DNA of 64,000 bases from CAWDYA01 sp963806495. Lineage in GTDB: Bacteria; Acidobacteriota; Polarisedimenticolia; JACPZX01; DASXTC01. Each line of letters starts with the position of its first letter. Position 1 is the first letter of the stretch. Positions 30,781-39,837 of this stretch are shown piece by piece. Under the pieces are notes generated by a model, which saw nothing but the letters and a program-made list of their open reading frames with translations, had not been told where the DNA came from and did no database searches. The translations under genes were made by a program, and so were the position numbers. Location of the stretch: positions 254,614 through 318,613 of the forward strand of contig CAWDYA010000005.1 of the NCBI GenBank assembly GCA_963806495.1, read 5' to 3'.

Positions 30781-32642
30781 GCGGCCCCCCGACGCTTGCC
30801 CCGCCCGGAGAGCTGGCGCTCGAGACGCGCGATGAGCTGCCCTGCATCATCCATCAGAGCTTCCATCTCCTCGCGTCCCGGCGCCACCGGCGCGAACCGC
30901 GCATAATCGCACCGCTCCAGGCAGGCCTGCAGGTCGGTGCGCAACGCCGGCTCGACGTTCCGCTGCTCCAGCAGCGTGTCGATCGACTGGTGGGTGAGGC
31001 CCGCGGGGGGCATGTCCAGCTTGTCGCCGAGATACCAGGTCACGGCATGCGCGATCTCCTGATGGAAGTCGCGCGAGCGCCCGGCGGAAAGCAGGCGCTT
31101 CGCCTCCCGCAGGCGCCGCCGTGCGAAGCCTGGCGCACGCCGCCCGCGCACCAGCCCCAGGTTCGCTTCCATCCGCTCGCGCCTCCTGACGAGCAGCAGA
31201 AGACCCGCGTTGAGCAGCAGAGGGGCGCCGATCGCCACGGCGAAGGTCAGCGACCGATGATACGGAGCGCCGGCCGCCCCGAGGGCGGCGAGCGGCTTGA
31301 TATAGCGGATGTCCTGGTTGAAGGCGGTCACCTCGCGCGCCCCGCCCGGAACCGTCCCGGCCACCGCGGGCGTGCCCTCGGCTTTCTCCACACGGACCGG
31401 TATCGCGGGGCTGGCTACCTCGACGTAGGCGGCACGACCGGGATCGAAGTAGGAGAAGCGGATCGGCGGGATGTCCTGCCGCCCCGGCGCGAGCGGCGTC
31501 AGCACGTAGTCCCAGGAGCGTGTCCCCTCAATCCGATCATCATCGATCTTCTTCTTGTCCTCCACGTGAGGCTCGTACTTCTTGTAGTCGGGCAGCGGTG
31601 GGAGCTTCGGCTCCCCCACCACGCGGATGTTCCCCTCCCCCGAGACCGTCACCTTGAGGTCGAGCGCCTCGCTCACACGGGTCTCCTTGCGGTCGGACTC
31701 CACCGAGAGCCTGAATTTCCCCACGGCGCCGTTGAAGGAGTCGGGTCGTCCCTTCTCGGGCAGCGGCTTGACGCGGATGGTGATCGGCCGTGTCTGCCGG
31801 TACAGCGTCCGGGTCGGCGTGAAGAAGATCGAATCGAACGGATCGCGGCTGCGCGCCTTCACCGGCAGCCCGAACGAGGTCGGGTCGATGGTGAGGGTCC
31901 CCGAGCTGGTGGGAAACAGCGCCTTCTTCATCAGGGTGATCGCCACGAACTCCTTGCCGCCGCGCCGGACCTTCCGGATGCTGGCCCGCGGGTCGGTCGG
32001 GATCTCCTCGACCCAGAAGCCCGTGTACGACGGGAGCTGCTGCGGCGAAGGCATCTCCACCACCTCGAGCTGGGTGTAGAGCGTGTAGGTCAGCAGGACC
32101 TGCTCGCCCACGTACGCGCTGGTGCGGTCGGCCTCCGACTCGACCATGATCTCCCCCTGAGGGATCTCCGCCGACGCTCCGCCCCCGGGCCCGAGCGGCC
32201 CGCCGCGGCCGCGGTTGCCGGAAGGCGGGCGGACGCTCCCCTGCACCACCTCGATGGTGATCGGGTCGGTGCGGCGGATGCGGTTTCCCACCTTGATCGA
32301 CACGGTCGGGATGGTGAGCGTCCCGCGGTGCCTCGGAAGCAGCACGAAGCTGAACTGCCGGGTGGTTGTGCTGCTCGCCTGCCCGCCCTGCCAGACCATG
32401 GACGTCGACGTGCTCGTGGACGGCCCGGCCGCCACCGTGAAATCGGCCAGCCCCGAGAGATCGGGCTCCTCGACCGCTCCCGGCGCGGTGCCACGCACCT
32501 CGATCGTCAGCGTGACCGAGTCCCCCTCGCCGATACGCGTCGCGTCCACGCGGGCCGACACGATGGTGTCGTCGCCGGCCGCACGGGCGCCCGAAACGCA
32601 GAACAGAGCCGCCAGGAGCCACAACAGAGCGAGTCGGCGCAT
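30777..32642 (-). CDS. batD: BatD, exported beta-domain protein of the aerotolerance (Bat) cluster
   Basis: 621 residues. Signal peptide, then repeated immunoglobulin-like beta domains ('IGEGDSVTLTIEVRGTAPGA', 'ASSTTTRQFSFVLLPRHRG', 'AYVGEQVLLTYTLYT'), one transmembrane segment near residue 490 ('TFAVAIGAPLLLNAGLLLLV') and a cytoplasmic C-terminal helical domain ending 'RLERQLSGRGKRRG'. This is the usual BatD layout. The ATG at 32642 forms TGATG with the preceding stop; a GTG three bases earlier is equally possible. Confidence 0.9.
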   Translation of the reverse strand: MRRLALLWLLAALFCVSGARAAGDDTIVSARVDATRIGEGDSVTLTIEVRGTAPGAVEEPDLSGLADFTVAAGPSTSTSTSMVWQGGQASSTTTRQFSFVLLPRHRGTLTIPTVSIKVGNRIRRTDPITIEVVQGSVRPPSGNRGRGGPLGPGGGASAEIPQGEIMVESEADRTSAYVGEQVLLTYTLYTQLEVVEMPSPQQLPSYTGFWVEEIPTDPRASIRKVRRGGKEFVAITLMKKALFPTSSGTLTIDPTSFGLPVKARSRDPFDSIFFTPTRTLYRQTRPITIRVKPLPEKGRPDSFNGAVGKFRLSVESDRKETRVSEALDLKVTVSGEGNIRVVGEPKLPPLPDYKKYEPHVEDKKKIDDDRIEGTRSWDYVLTPLAPGRQDIPPIRFSYFDPGRAAYVEVASPAIPVRVEKAEGTPAVAGTVPGGAREVTAFNQDIRYIKPLAALGAAGAPYHRSLTFAVAIGAPLLLNAGLLLLVRRRERMEANLGLVRGRRAPGFARRRLREAKRLLSAGRSRDFHQEIAHAVTWYLGDKLDMPPAGLTHQSIDTLLEQRNVEPALRTDLQACLERCDYARFAPVAPGREEMEALMDDAGQLIARLERQLSGRGKRRGAA

Positions 32643-34414
32643 CACCAGTCCTTCTCCGGGCGGCGGTCGGGCGGCGGCACCTTGAGCTGGTCCTTGGGGG
32701 GATGATCCTGGTCCTTCATGGCATCGAGGATCCGCATCGCCTCGTCACGCGACAGCCGCTGCTTGTCGGGAGCCTGCTGCGGCGCATTCTGGTCGCGCGG
32801 CTGCGGCTTCGGGCTGGAGTCACTCTGGCCCTGCTGTTGCTGCTGCGGCTTCTGCTGCTGTTGCTGCTCCTGTTGCTGCTGATCCTTGTCGTCCTTCTGC
32901 TGGCTCTGGTCCTGTTTCTTCTGCTGCTGTTGCTGCTGTTTCTGCTGCTGGAGGTTGAGCAGCGCCAGCTCCAGGTTCCGCTTCGCGTCCAGGTCGTCCG
33001 GGTTGAGGCGCAGTGCCTCCTTGTAGTTCTGGATCGCGTCGGACCAGTTCTTGCGCGCGAAGTGGCTGTTGCCGGCGTTGAACCGCGCCCCCTCGGCCAG
33101 CTCCTTCTGCTGCGCGGGAAACGCCAGTCGGTACTCGTCGTACGCCTTGTCGAACTGGCCCTGGCGGTAGAGCACGTTGCCGATGTTGTAGTGCAGGGCC
33201 GGCGAGCCCGGGTCGGACTTCAGCGCCTGCTGGTACGCGGCGAGCGCCTCGGCGAGCTTCCCCTCACGGTAGAGACGGTTTCCCTCCTGCACGAGCGACG
33301 GGACCGACGCGGCGCGCGCAGCACCCGGGAGCAGCAGGGCCGTCAGGAGCACTGCGCCCACGGCGGCGGCCTTCACGGCGGGCCCGCCCGCCGGCCGGCG
33401 CGCGCGACGCACGCGGCGCCGCCCGGTGAGGAGTGCATCGGCGCAGAACGCCAGCAGCGCCACCGCCAGCGGAAACTGGAACCGCTCCTCGAACTGGGTC
33501 ATCAGCCGGGCCTGCATGTCCTTCTTGTCCATCCCCGCCACCACCTCGGCCACCCGATCGAGCTCCGACTCGGCGGGCGTCGCGGGATGGTAGGTGCCCC
33601 CGGTGATCTCCGCGATCCGTGACAGCAGGCTCTCGTCCAGACGCGTGGTGACCACCTTCCCGTCTTTGTCCTTGCGATAGCCTGCGATCGCCCCCCCCGG
33701 GCCGGGCACGGGTATCGGAGCCCCCGCGGTCGACCCGACGCCGATCGTGTGGATCACCACGCCCTGGGACGCCGCCTCCTTCGCCGCCGCCTCCACCGCC
33801 TCCGGATCGATCTGATCCTCTCCGTCGGAGAACAGCACCAGCACCTTGAACTTGCGCTCCTCCGACTTGTAGGCATGGGTGGCGACGGAGATGGCCGAGG
33901 CCAGCGAGGTGCCCGGATAGGAGATCAGGTCGGGGCTCATCTCGTCGAGGAAGATGCGCACGGCGTTGTAGTCGAGCGTGAGGGGGCAGAGCACCCCCGC
34001 CGAGCCGGCGAACGCCACGAGCCCGACACGATCTCCCTGCAGCCTCTCGAGCAGGCGCTCCGTCTCGTCACGGGCCTTCCCAAGCCGGTCCGGCCGCACG
34101 TCCTGCGCCAGCATGCTCTCGGAGATGTCGATGCCCACCATCACGTCAACGCCCTGACGCGCCACCTGCTCGAGCGTGGTCCCCCACTGGGGCCGCGCCA
34201 CCGCCAGCACCAGGAAGGTCACGCCGGTCACCATCAGCACCGCCTTGACCACCAGCACCGGGAACGGGCCGCTGCTCACCAGCCGGTCGGCGAGCGTCTC
34301 TCCCGCGAACAATGCCAGCGCCCGGCGACGTCTCACCAGGCCGTAGGCGAGCCAGGCCGCGAGGGCGGGCACCAGCAGGAGCAGCCACAGAAGCTCGGGT
34401 CGCGCGAACCGCAT
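32642..34414 (-). CDS. BatB-BatC fusion: membrane von Willebrand A domain plus TPR and Gln-rich tail
   Basis: 590 residues. Two N-terminal transmembrane segments, a vWA domain with the metal-site motif 'DISESM' and 'FSDGEDQ', then a third transmembrane pair, a cleavable-looking hydrophobic stretch 'AVGAVLLTALLLPGAARA', TPR repeats ('NRLYREGKLAEALAAYQQAL', 'ALHYNIGNVLYRQGQFDKAY', 'DAIQNYKEALRLNPDDLDA') and a long glutamine-rich region. In Bacteroides-type clusters BatB and BatC are separate genes; here they are one chain. ATG forms TGATG with the batA stop. Confidence 0.88.
   Translation of the reverse strand: MRFARPELLWLLLLVPALAAWLAYGLVRRRRALALFAGETLADRLVSSGPFPVLVVKAVLMVTGVTFLVLAVARPQWGTTLEQVARQGVDVMVGIDISESMLAQDVRPDRLGKARDETERLLERLQGDRVGLVAFAGSAGVLCPLTLDYNAVRIFLDEMSPDLISYPGTSLASAISVATHAYKSEERKFKVLVLFSDGEDQIDPEAVEAAAKEAASQGVVIHTIGVGSTAGAPIPVPGPGGAIAGYRKDKDGKVVTTRLDESLLSRIAEITGGTYHPATPAESELDRVAEVVAGMDKKDMQARLMTQFEERFQFPLAVALLAFCADALLTGRRRVRRARRPAGGPAVKAAAVGAVLLTALLLPGAARAASVPSLVQEGNRLYREGKLAEALAAYQQALKSDPGSPALHYNIGNVLYRQGQFDKAYDEYRLAFPAQQKELAEGARFNAGNSHFARKNWSDAIQNYKEALRLNPDDLDAKRNLELALLNLQQQKQQQQQQKKQDQSQQKDDKDQQQQEQQQQQKPQQQQQGQSDSSPKPQPRDQNAPQQAPDKQRLSRDEAMRILDAMKDQDHPPKDQLKVPPPDRRPEKDW
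32831..32953 (-). repeat. glutamine-codon repeat tract inside the BatB-BatC gene
   Basis: CAG/CAA-rich low-complexity stretch encoding runs of four to six glutamines broken by Lys, Asp, Glu and Pro. In frame, so it is part of the protein; such tracts are prone to length change. Confidence 0.85.
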
Positions 34415-35406
34415 CAGGGAAGCCTCCTGAGACGCGTGCCCGCCAGCAGCACCTCACCCATGAGAATCAGCAGCCCGGGCGCGAGAAGCCAGCCCGACAG
34501 CTCCGCGTAGCGCACGTAGTGCTTCACCTTGATGTCCGTCTTCTCCATGCGGTCGATCCGCTCGAAGATGTCCGAAAGCGACTCGGCGTCCGTGGCTCGG
34601 AAGTACTCGCCTCCGGTCTCCTTCGAGATCGCCTCGAGCGTGTCCTCGTCGATGTCCGCCTTCAGATAGACGTAGCGCTTGCCGAAGAACGGATCCTGGA
34701 TCGGATACGGCGCCTCTCCCTTGGTGCCGACGCCGATCGCGTACACCTTCACTCCGAGTGTCTGCGCGAGACGGGCCGCCGTCGTCGGGTCGATCTCCCC
34801 GCGGTTGTTGCGCCCGTCGGTCAGCAGCACGATGACACGGCTCTTCGCGTCGCTGTCGCGCAGCCGGTTGAGGGCGGTGATCAGCCCCATGCCGATAGCG
34901 GTCCCCTCGTCCTCGGTGGCCAGGTCGACGTTCGACAGGAGCTGCAGGAGGATGTCGTAATCGAGCGTCAGCGGGCACCGCGTGTAGCCGCGCCCCGCGA
35001 ACACCACGAGCCCGATCCGGTCGTTCTTCCTGCCCTGGATGAACCGCCCCACCGCCTCCTTCGCCACGACCAGCCTGTTGCGCGGCTTGAAGTCCTCCGC
35101 CGCCATGCTGGTGGAGTTGTCGACGGCGAGGACGATGTCGATTCCCCGGGTCAGGATCTCCTCATGCGATGAGCCGGTCTGCGGCCGTGCGAACGCCATC
35201 ACCAGCAGGGCCAGCGCCAGCATCCGCAGCGCGAAGGTCAGATGACGCGAGCGCGTCGCCAGGGAGGGTCGTATTCCCTGAAGCATCCCGAGATCGGGCA
35301 GCCGGACGCTCCCGCGCGCGCGTTTCTGCGCTCGCCAGTACCTCAGCACCAGCAGCGGCACGATCAGCAGTCCCAGCAGCAGCCAGGGAGACGCGAACCG
35401 GATCAT
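34414..35406 (-). CDS. batA: BatA, membrane von Willebrand A domain protein
   Basis: 330 residues: two N-terminal transmembrane segments ('PWLLLGLLIVPLLVLRYW' and 'LALALLVMAFARPQ'), a vWA domain with the metal motif 'DNSTSM' and 'LLTDGRNNRG', and a C-terminal transmembrane segment ('LSGWLLAPGLLILMGEVLL'). Standard BatA layout. The ATG overlaps the stop of the DUF4381-like gene as ATGA. Works with MoxR and BatB/D in envelope protein assembly or oxidative tolerance, by family knowledge. Confidence 0.93.
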   Translation of the reverse strand: MIRFASPWLLLGLLIVPLLVLRYWRAQKRARGSVRLPDLGMLQGIRPSLATRSRHLTFALRMLALALLVMAFARPQTGSSHEEILTRGIDIVLAVDNSTSMAAEDFKPRNRLVVAKEAVGRFIQGRKNDRIGLVVFAGRGYTRCPLTLDYDILLQLLSNVDLATEDEGTAIGMGLITALNRLRDSDAKSRVIVLLTDGRNNRGEIDPTTAARLAQTLGVKVYAIGVGTKGEAPYPIQDPFFGKRYVYLKADIDEDTLEAISKETGGEYFRATDAESLSDIFERIDRMEKTDIKVKHYVRYAELSGWLLAPGLLILMGEVLLAGTRLRRLP

Positions 35407-36423
35407 GCGGCGGCCACCTCCTCCCCCGGGCGCGGCTTCCCCGTCTCGATCAACGCGCGGGCAGATGCCACGGTCTCACGGATCGTCTCGACCTCGGGGG
35501 CGTGCTTCGCGAACTTCACCAGATCGCACGCTTCGAGGAACTCGCGCACCCGGCCCGCCTCGGCGGCCGGGACCCCTTTGATCCTCAGATCGGCCAGGAC
35601 CTCCTCGGTGGTCCGGTCGAGCGCGTCGAAGCGGTGGTGCTCGCCCAGGAAACGCTTGACGATCTCCGAGAGCACCACGTGAAACTCCTTGATCTCGGCC
35701 CTGCTCCAGCAGACGCGCCGCCAGGAGCGCGTCGAGGTCCCGCATCGCGCGCACCCAGGCGGGCTCAGCGGGCTCGGCCGCCCGGGCAGCCGCCGGGGTG
35801 GCCGCCGGCCCCCGGCGTCTGCGGCGGCGCCACAGGATCACGCCGGCCGCCACGGCGGCCGCGAGCAGCAGGAGCAGGACCGCCAGACGCCACCATGCCC
35901 GGGGCAGGTGCCAGGGTCCCTTGATGTCGGCGGGATCCTCCTCGGGGCTCTGCAGCACCGAGCGGACATCGAGGGTGAGCGGCTCGGTCGAGACGCTCCC
36001 CTTCTCCTCGCCGCCCGGCAGACGGTATGTGATCGGGATGGACGGCACCTGGATCCTGCCGGGCGCGAACAGACGGATGCGTATCGTCCAGGAGGTCGTA
36101 TCGGGCAGCGGCGGGGTAGCCTCCACCGGCTCGACCTGCTCGACCATGAAGGGAGCGCCCGTCGGCGCCGAGCCGTCCTTCGGGGGCGCGGACAGGGCGG
36201 TGGCGTCCGGGTAGTCGATCACGGCGCCGGGCGGATGCACCACGGTCAGCTTGAGCGTGACCGGATCCCCGACGGTGAAGTCGCCCTTCGGCGCCGTCAG
36301 ACGGGCGGTGACACCGTCGTCCCCCTCCGGCTGTGCTGCCGGCTCCTGCGCCCACCCCGCAGCGCCCGCCGCGAGCAGGGCTACCAGGAGCACGGCCGGC
36401 AGGGTTCGGCGCCGCCGGGTCAC
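35403..36423 (-). CDS. DUF4381/BatD-N-like exported protein, with a one-base frameshift
   Basis: From GTG 36423: signal peptide ending 'AGWAQ', a beta domain ('FTVGDPVTLKLTVVHPPGAV'), a transmembrane segment ('LAVLLLLLAAAVAAGVILW') with an Arg-rich stop-transfer, then a helical cytoplasmic domain. At 35699-35701 a GGG run (minus strand) carries one base too many: 'LLAARLLEQ' must continue as 'AEIKEFHVVLSEIVKRFLG' in the other frame, which ends at TGA 35403. The corrected product is about 339 residues. GTGA overlap with the DUF58 stop and ATGA with batA support a working gene. Confidence 0.82.
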
Positions 36424-37346
36424 GCGCGCGCCCTCCGTGCCCGCATGGCGAAGAACTTCACCAGCGGCACGTCGTAGGGACGGTCGGTGGACAGATCGAT
36501 GAAGTCCATTCCGAGGCTGATGAAGAGACGGCGGCGCTGCTCGAACCGCTCACGGGCCCTCTGCTCGTAGGCGCGCCGAAGGTCCGGATTGGAGGTGTCG
36601 ATCACCATCGTACGGCCGGTCTCGGCGTCCTCCACCTCGATGAGCCCGACTCCGGGCAGCGTCCGCTCCCGCGGATCCCCGATCGCGATGGCGATCAGGT
36701 CGTGCCGCTGGGCCGCCCGGCGCAGCGCCCGCTCGTACCCCGAAGCCATGAAGTCGGAGATCAGGAACATCACCGACCGGCGGCGGAACACCCTCATGGC
36801 GTAGTCGAGCGCCGCGCCGATGTCGGTCCCGCGCGACGCCGCGGCTCCGTACAACAGCTCGCGGATGACCCGCAGCACGTGGGTCCGGCCCTTCTTCGGC
36901 GGGACGTACTTCTCGATGCGGTCGGTGAACTGCAGCAGCCCGACCCGGTCGTTGTTCTGGATCGCCGAGAAGGCCAGCAGGGCCGAGACCTCGGCCGCGA
37001 TGTCCCCTTTCATCCTGCGGACCGAGCCGAAGTCGCGCGACGCCGACGCGTCGACGACGAGCGCCACGGTGAGCTCGCGCTCCTCCACGTACTTCTTGAC
37101 GTACGGATGCCCCATCCGGGAGGTGACGTTCCAGTCGATGGTCCGGATGTCGTCGCCCATCTGGTACTCGCGGACGTCGGAGAACTCCATCCCGCGCCCG
37201 CGGAAGACCGAGTGGTACTCGCCCGCCATCGACTCATTGACCAGGCGGCGGGTCCGGATCTCGATGCGGCGTATCTTGCGGATGATCTCGCCCGGCAGCA
37301 TCCCGCCGCTGCCGGGTGAAGCGCCGGGGCCGCGACCGGCCTCCAT
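36420..37346 (-). CDS. DUF58 domain protein
   Basis: 308 residues. The DUF58 core 'AGEYHSVFRGRGMEFSDVRE' and 'DDIRTIDWNVTSRMG' is followed by a vWA-like part with 'VVDASASRDFGS'. It has no membrane segment, so it is cytosolic or membrane-associated through partners. Always found with MoxR ATPases; here directly between moxR (TGA then ATG) and the DUF4381-like gene. Confidence 0.93.
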   Translation of the reverse strand: MEAGRGPGASPGSGGMLPGEIIRKIRRIEIRTRRLVNESMAGEYHSVFRGRGMEFSDVREYQMGDDIRTIDWNVTSRMGHPYVKKYVEERELTVALVVDASASRDFGSVRRMKGDIAAEVSALLAFSAIQNNDRVGLLQFTDRIEKYVPPKKGRTHVLRVIRELLYGAAASRGTDIGAALDYAMRVFRRRSVMFLISDFMASGYERALRRAAQRHDLIAIAIGDPRERTLPGVGLIEVEDAETGRTMVIDTSNPDLRRAYEQRARERFEQRRRLFISLGMDFIDLSTDRPYDVPLVKFFAMRARRARA

Positions 37347-38333
37347 TCAGGGCACCTCGACGGCGTCGAACACCCGCCGCACGACGTCCTCGGTGGTCAC
37401 CTCCTCGGCCTCCGCCTCGTAGGTCAGGATCACACGGTGACGCAGGACGTCCGGCCCGATCGCCTTGACGTCCTCGGGGGTGACATACCCCCGCCCGCGG
37501 ATGAACGCATGCGCCTTGGCGGCCATCGCCAGGAAGACGGTGGCGCGCGGCGAGGCGCCGAACTGGACGAGCTGCCCGATGTCGAGCTTGTACTCCGAGG
37601 GTCGCCGGGTCGCGTGCACGATCGACACGATGTAGTCCTTGATCCGCTCGTCCACGTACACCTGCGTGACCGCCGTGCGCGCGCGGATGATCTCCGCCGT
37701 GTCGGTGACCTGCGTCGCCACCGGCACGCGGCCCGAGGTCATCCGCTCCAGGATCTCCCGCTCCTCGGTCTTGGAGGGATAGTCGACCTTCAGCTTGAGC
37801 ATGAACCGGTCGACCTGCGCCTCGGGCAGCGGATAGGTTCCCTCCTGCTCGATCGGATTCTGCGTGGCGAGCACCAGGAACGGGTCGGGCAGCGGGTACG
37901 TGGTGTCGCTGATCGTCACCTGGCGCTCCTGCATCGATTCGAGCAGCGCCGACTGGACCTTCGCCGGGGCGCGGTTGATCTCGTCGGCGAGGACGATGTG
38001 GGCGAACACCGGCCCCTTGCGCGGGTAGAAATTGCCGTCCTTCTGGTTGTAGATCATCGTGCCCACCAGGTCGGCGGGGAGCAGGTCGGGGGTGAACTGG
38101 ATCCGCTGGAACTGGGCCTGGATCGTATCCGAGAAGGTCTTCACCGCCAGGGTCTTGGCCAGCCCCGGGACCCCTTCCAGCAGCAGGTGCCCCTGGCAGA
38201 GCACGCCGATCATCATCCGGTCGAGCAGCGGCTTCTGTCCGACAATCACCTTCCCCATCTCAGAGAGCACTTTATCCACGAAAAGGCTCTCCTGGCGGAC
38301 CATCTCATTGATCGCCTGTATGTCGGTCGGCAT
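37347..38333 (-). CDS. MoxR-family AAA+ ATPase
   Basis: 328 residues. Chaperone-like AAA+ ATPase: Walker A appears as 'LLEGVPGLAKTL', Walker B as 'HIVLADEINRAPAKVQSALL', sensor 1 as 'VLATQNPIEQEGTYPLPEAQ', and the C-terminal lid as 'GASPRATVFLAMAAKAHAF'. I prefer the ATG at 38333 (GGAGAGG just upstream) to a GTG one codon earlier. First gene of the minus-strand operon reaching to ltaE. Confidence 0.95.
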   Translation of the reverse strand: MPTDIQAINEMVRQESLFVDKVLSEMGKVIVGQKPLLDRMMIGVLCQGHLLLEGVPGLAKTLAVKTFSDTIQAQFQRIQFTPDLLPADLVGTMIYNQKDGNFYPRKGPVFAHIVLADEINRAPAKVQSALLESMQERQVTISDTTYPLPDPFLVLATQNPIEQEGTYPLPEAQVDRFMLKLKVDYPSKTEEREILERMTSGRVPVATQVTDTAEIIRARTAVTQVYVDERIKDYIVSIVHATRRPSEYKLDIGQLVQFGASPRATVFLAMAAKAHAFIRGRGYVTPEDVKAIGPDVLRHRVILTYEAEAEEVTTEDVVRRVFDAVEVP

Positions 38334-38437
38334 CACCTCTCCGTATCGCGGGACTCTCGGATTGTCCGGGGGAGCCGCGCCTGTTGAACGGCGCGAGCCC
38401 AGTCATTATGTTTGCCCCTCGGCCGGGACGGGTCGAG

Positions 38438-38466
38438 AGTCTAGACCAGATCATTAATAGCGTCAA
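38438..38466 (-). promoter_or_regulatory. sigma70 promoter of the moxR-bat-hemW-ltaE operon
   Basis: TTGACG (38461-38466), 17 bases, TAGACT (38438-38443) on the minus strand, about 100 bases before the moxR start. The -35 box lies inside an inverted repeat. Confidence 0.75.
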
Positions 38467-38482
38467 GGACTTATGCCTTGAC
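38462..38482. repeat. inverted repeat over the moxR promoter -35 box
   Basis: GTCAAGG, seven bases, CCTTGAC: a perfect 7-base dyad that contains the -35 box of the moxR promoter. In the moxR-MCP divergent gap (258 bases) it is the only clear dyad. It could be a repressor operator; there is no T-run, so it is not a terminator for either side. Confidence 0.55.
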
Positions 38483-38591
38483 AGACCCGTTCCGGCAGGC
38501 GTCGCGGAGCGCCCGGCGCCCCCGTCAGCCGCGTGGAGAGCCTAGCCCATCCGGCGGCCGATTGCCGCCGCGCTCGTCCCGGAGGATTCGA

Positions 38592-39830
38592 ATGCAGAGG
38601 AAGCTGGCGGTCGGGTTCGTGGCGGTGGCCCTCGTATCGGGGCTGTCCAACTACCTGATCGTGGCCCTGTTCAAGGACTCCGCGGTCTCCACCGCGGTGG
38701 GGCTGGCCGTGGCCGACGTGCTCATCGGCGTCCTGGCCGGTATCTCGCTGTCCCGCTACTTCACGAGGCACCTCAAGGAGCTCGCCGCCGCCTCCTCCCA
38801 CATGAGCAAGGGGGACCTGTCCCGGAAGGTGGAGATCGACACGGGCGACGAGATCGAGGAGCTCGCCGCCTCGTTCAACGCCATGGTGGGCAGCCTGTCG
38901 AACGTGGTCACCGAGGTGAAGACGTCCGCCGAGCAGATCTTCGCTTCCGCGCGCACCCTCTCCTCGACTGCCGGCGAGATGAACGCCTCCACCGAGGAGA
39001 TCTCCTCCACCGTGCAGAATATCGCCCGGGGCGCCGAGACGCAGGCCGAGATGGTTCACCGCACGACCGAGATCACCCGCGTACTCGCGCGCTCCACCGA
39101 GCAGATAGCCGAGAAGGCCAAGCTGGCGGCGTCGCTGGCGGGCGATGCGGGAGCGCGCGCGCGCCAGGGGGCGGACGACGCGGCCGCCGCCATCCAGACG
39201 ATCTCCCGCATCCACGAGACCGTGGAGCGCGCCTCGACGGCGGTGGCCGGGTTCCGGGAGCGGGCGCTTCAAATCAACAAGACGGTCGACTTCATCACGT
39301 CGATCGCGCAGCAGACCCATCTGCTCGCGCTCAACGCCACCATCGAGGCCGCCCGCGCGGGAGAGCACGGCCGCGGCTTCGCCGTCGTGGCGGAGGAGGT
39401 CGGCAAGCTCGCCGACAACGCCCGCGGGTTCGCGGGGCAGATCTCCGACCTCGCGAAGGGGATCAACACCGGCTCGCAGGAAGTGATCGGGTCGATGAAC
39501 GAGAGCCTCGAGTCGGCGGTGGAGGGCCGGGCGGCCGTGTCGGGCGTCAGCCGGCATCTCGAGGACATCAAGCAGGCGGTGCTCGCCACGCTCGATCGGG
39601 TGGTGGAGATCACCGCGGCCACCGAGAACCAGGCGCGCGGGGCGGACGGGCTGGTGAACGCGATCGACGAGATCGCGCGTATCGCCGAGAGCAACGCCGC
39701 CGGCACGCAGCAGGCCTCCGCGGCCACGCAGGAGCAGACCGCATCCATGCAGGAGATGTCGGCCTCCGCGCAGCAGCTCGCGAAGACATCCGACGTACTC
39801 AAGGAACTGGTCACCATTTTCAGGATCTGA
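38592..39830 (+). CDS. methyl-accepting chemotaxis protein with minimal periplasmic part
   Basis: 412 residues from ATG 38592, GGAGG 7 bases upstream. Two transmembrane segments lie close together ('VGFVAVALVSGLSNYLIVAL' and 'VADVLIGVLAGI') with only about ten residues between, so there is no ligand-binding domain outside the membrane. A HAMP domain follows ('RYFTRHLKELAAASSHMSKG'), then the signalling coiled coil with hairpin 'IAQQTHLLALNATIEAARAG' and 'FAVVAEEVGKLADNA'. No C-terminal CheR-binding pentapeptide. It should signal from the membrane or cytoplasm through the CheA/CheW encoded next. Confidence 0.93.
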   Translation: MQRKLAVGFVAVALVSGLSNYLIVALFKDSAVSTAVGLAVADVLIGVLAGISLSRYFTRHLKELAAASSHMSKGDLSRKVEIDTGDEIEELAASFNAMVGSLSNVVTEVKTSAEQIFASARTLSSTAGEMNASTEEISSTVQNIARGAETQAEMVHRTTEITRVLARSTEQIAEKAKLAASLAGDAGARARQGADDAAAAIQTISRIHETVERASTAVAGFRERALQINKTVDFITSIAQQTHLLALNATIEAARAGEHGRGFAVVAEEVGKLADNARGFAGQISDLAKGINTGSQEVIGSMNESLESAVEGRAAVSGVSRHLEDIKQAVLATLDRVVEITAATENQARGADGLVNAIDEIARIAESNAAGTQQASAATQEQTASMQEMSASAQQLAKTSDVLKELVTIFRI

Positions 39831-39837
39831 GGGAGTC

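Noticed and set aside
38478..38506. TTGACA on the plus strand as -35 of the chemotaxis operon
   Set aside because: No -10-like sequence at 16-18 bases; it is simply one arm of the inverted repeat.
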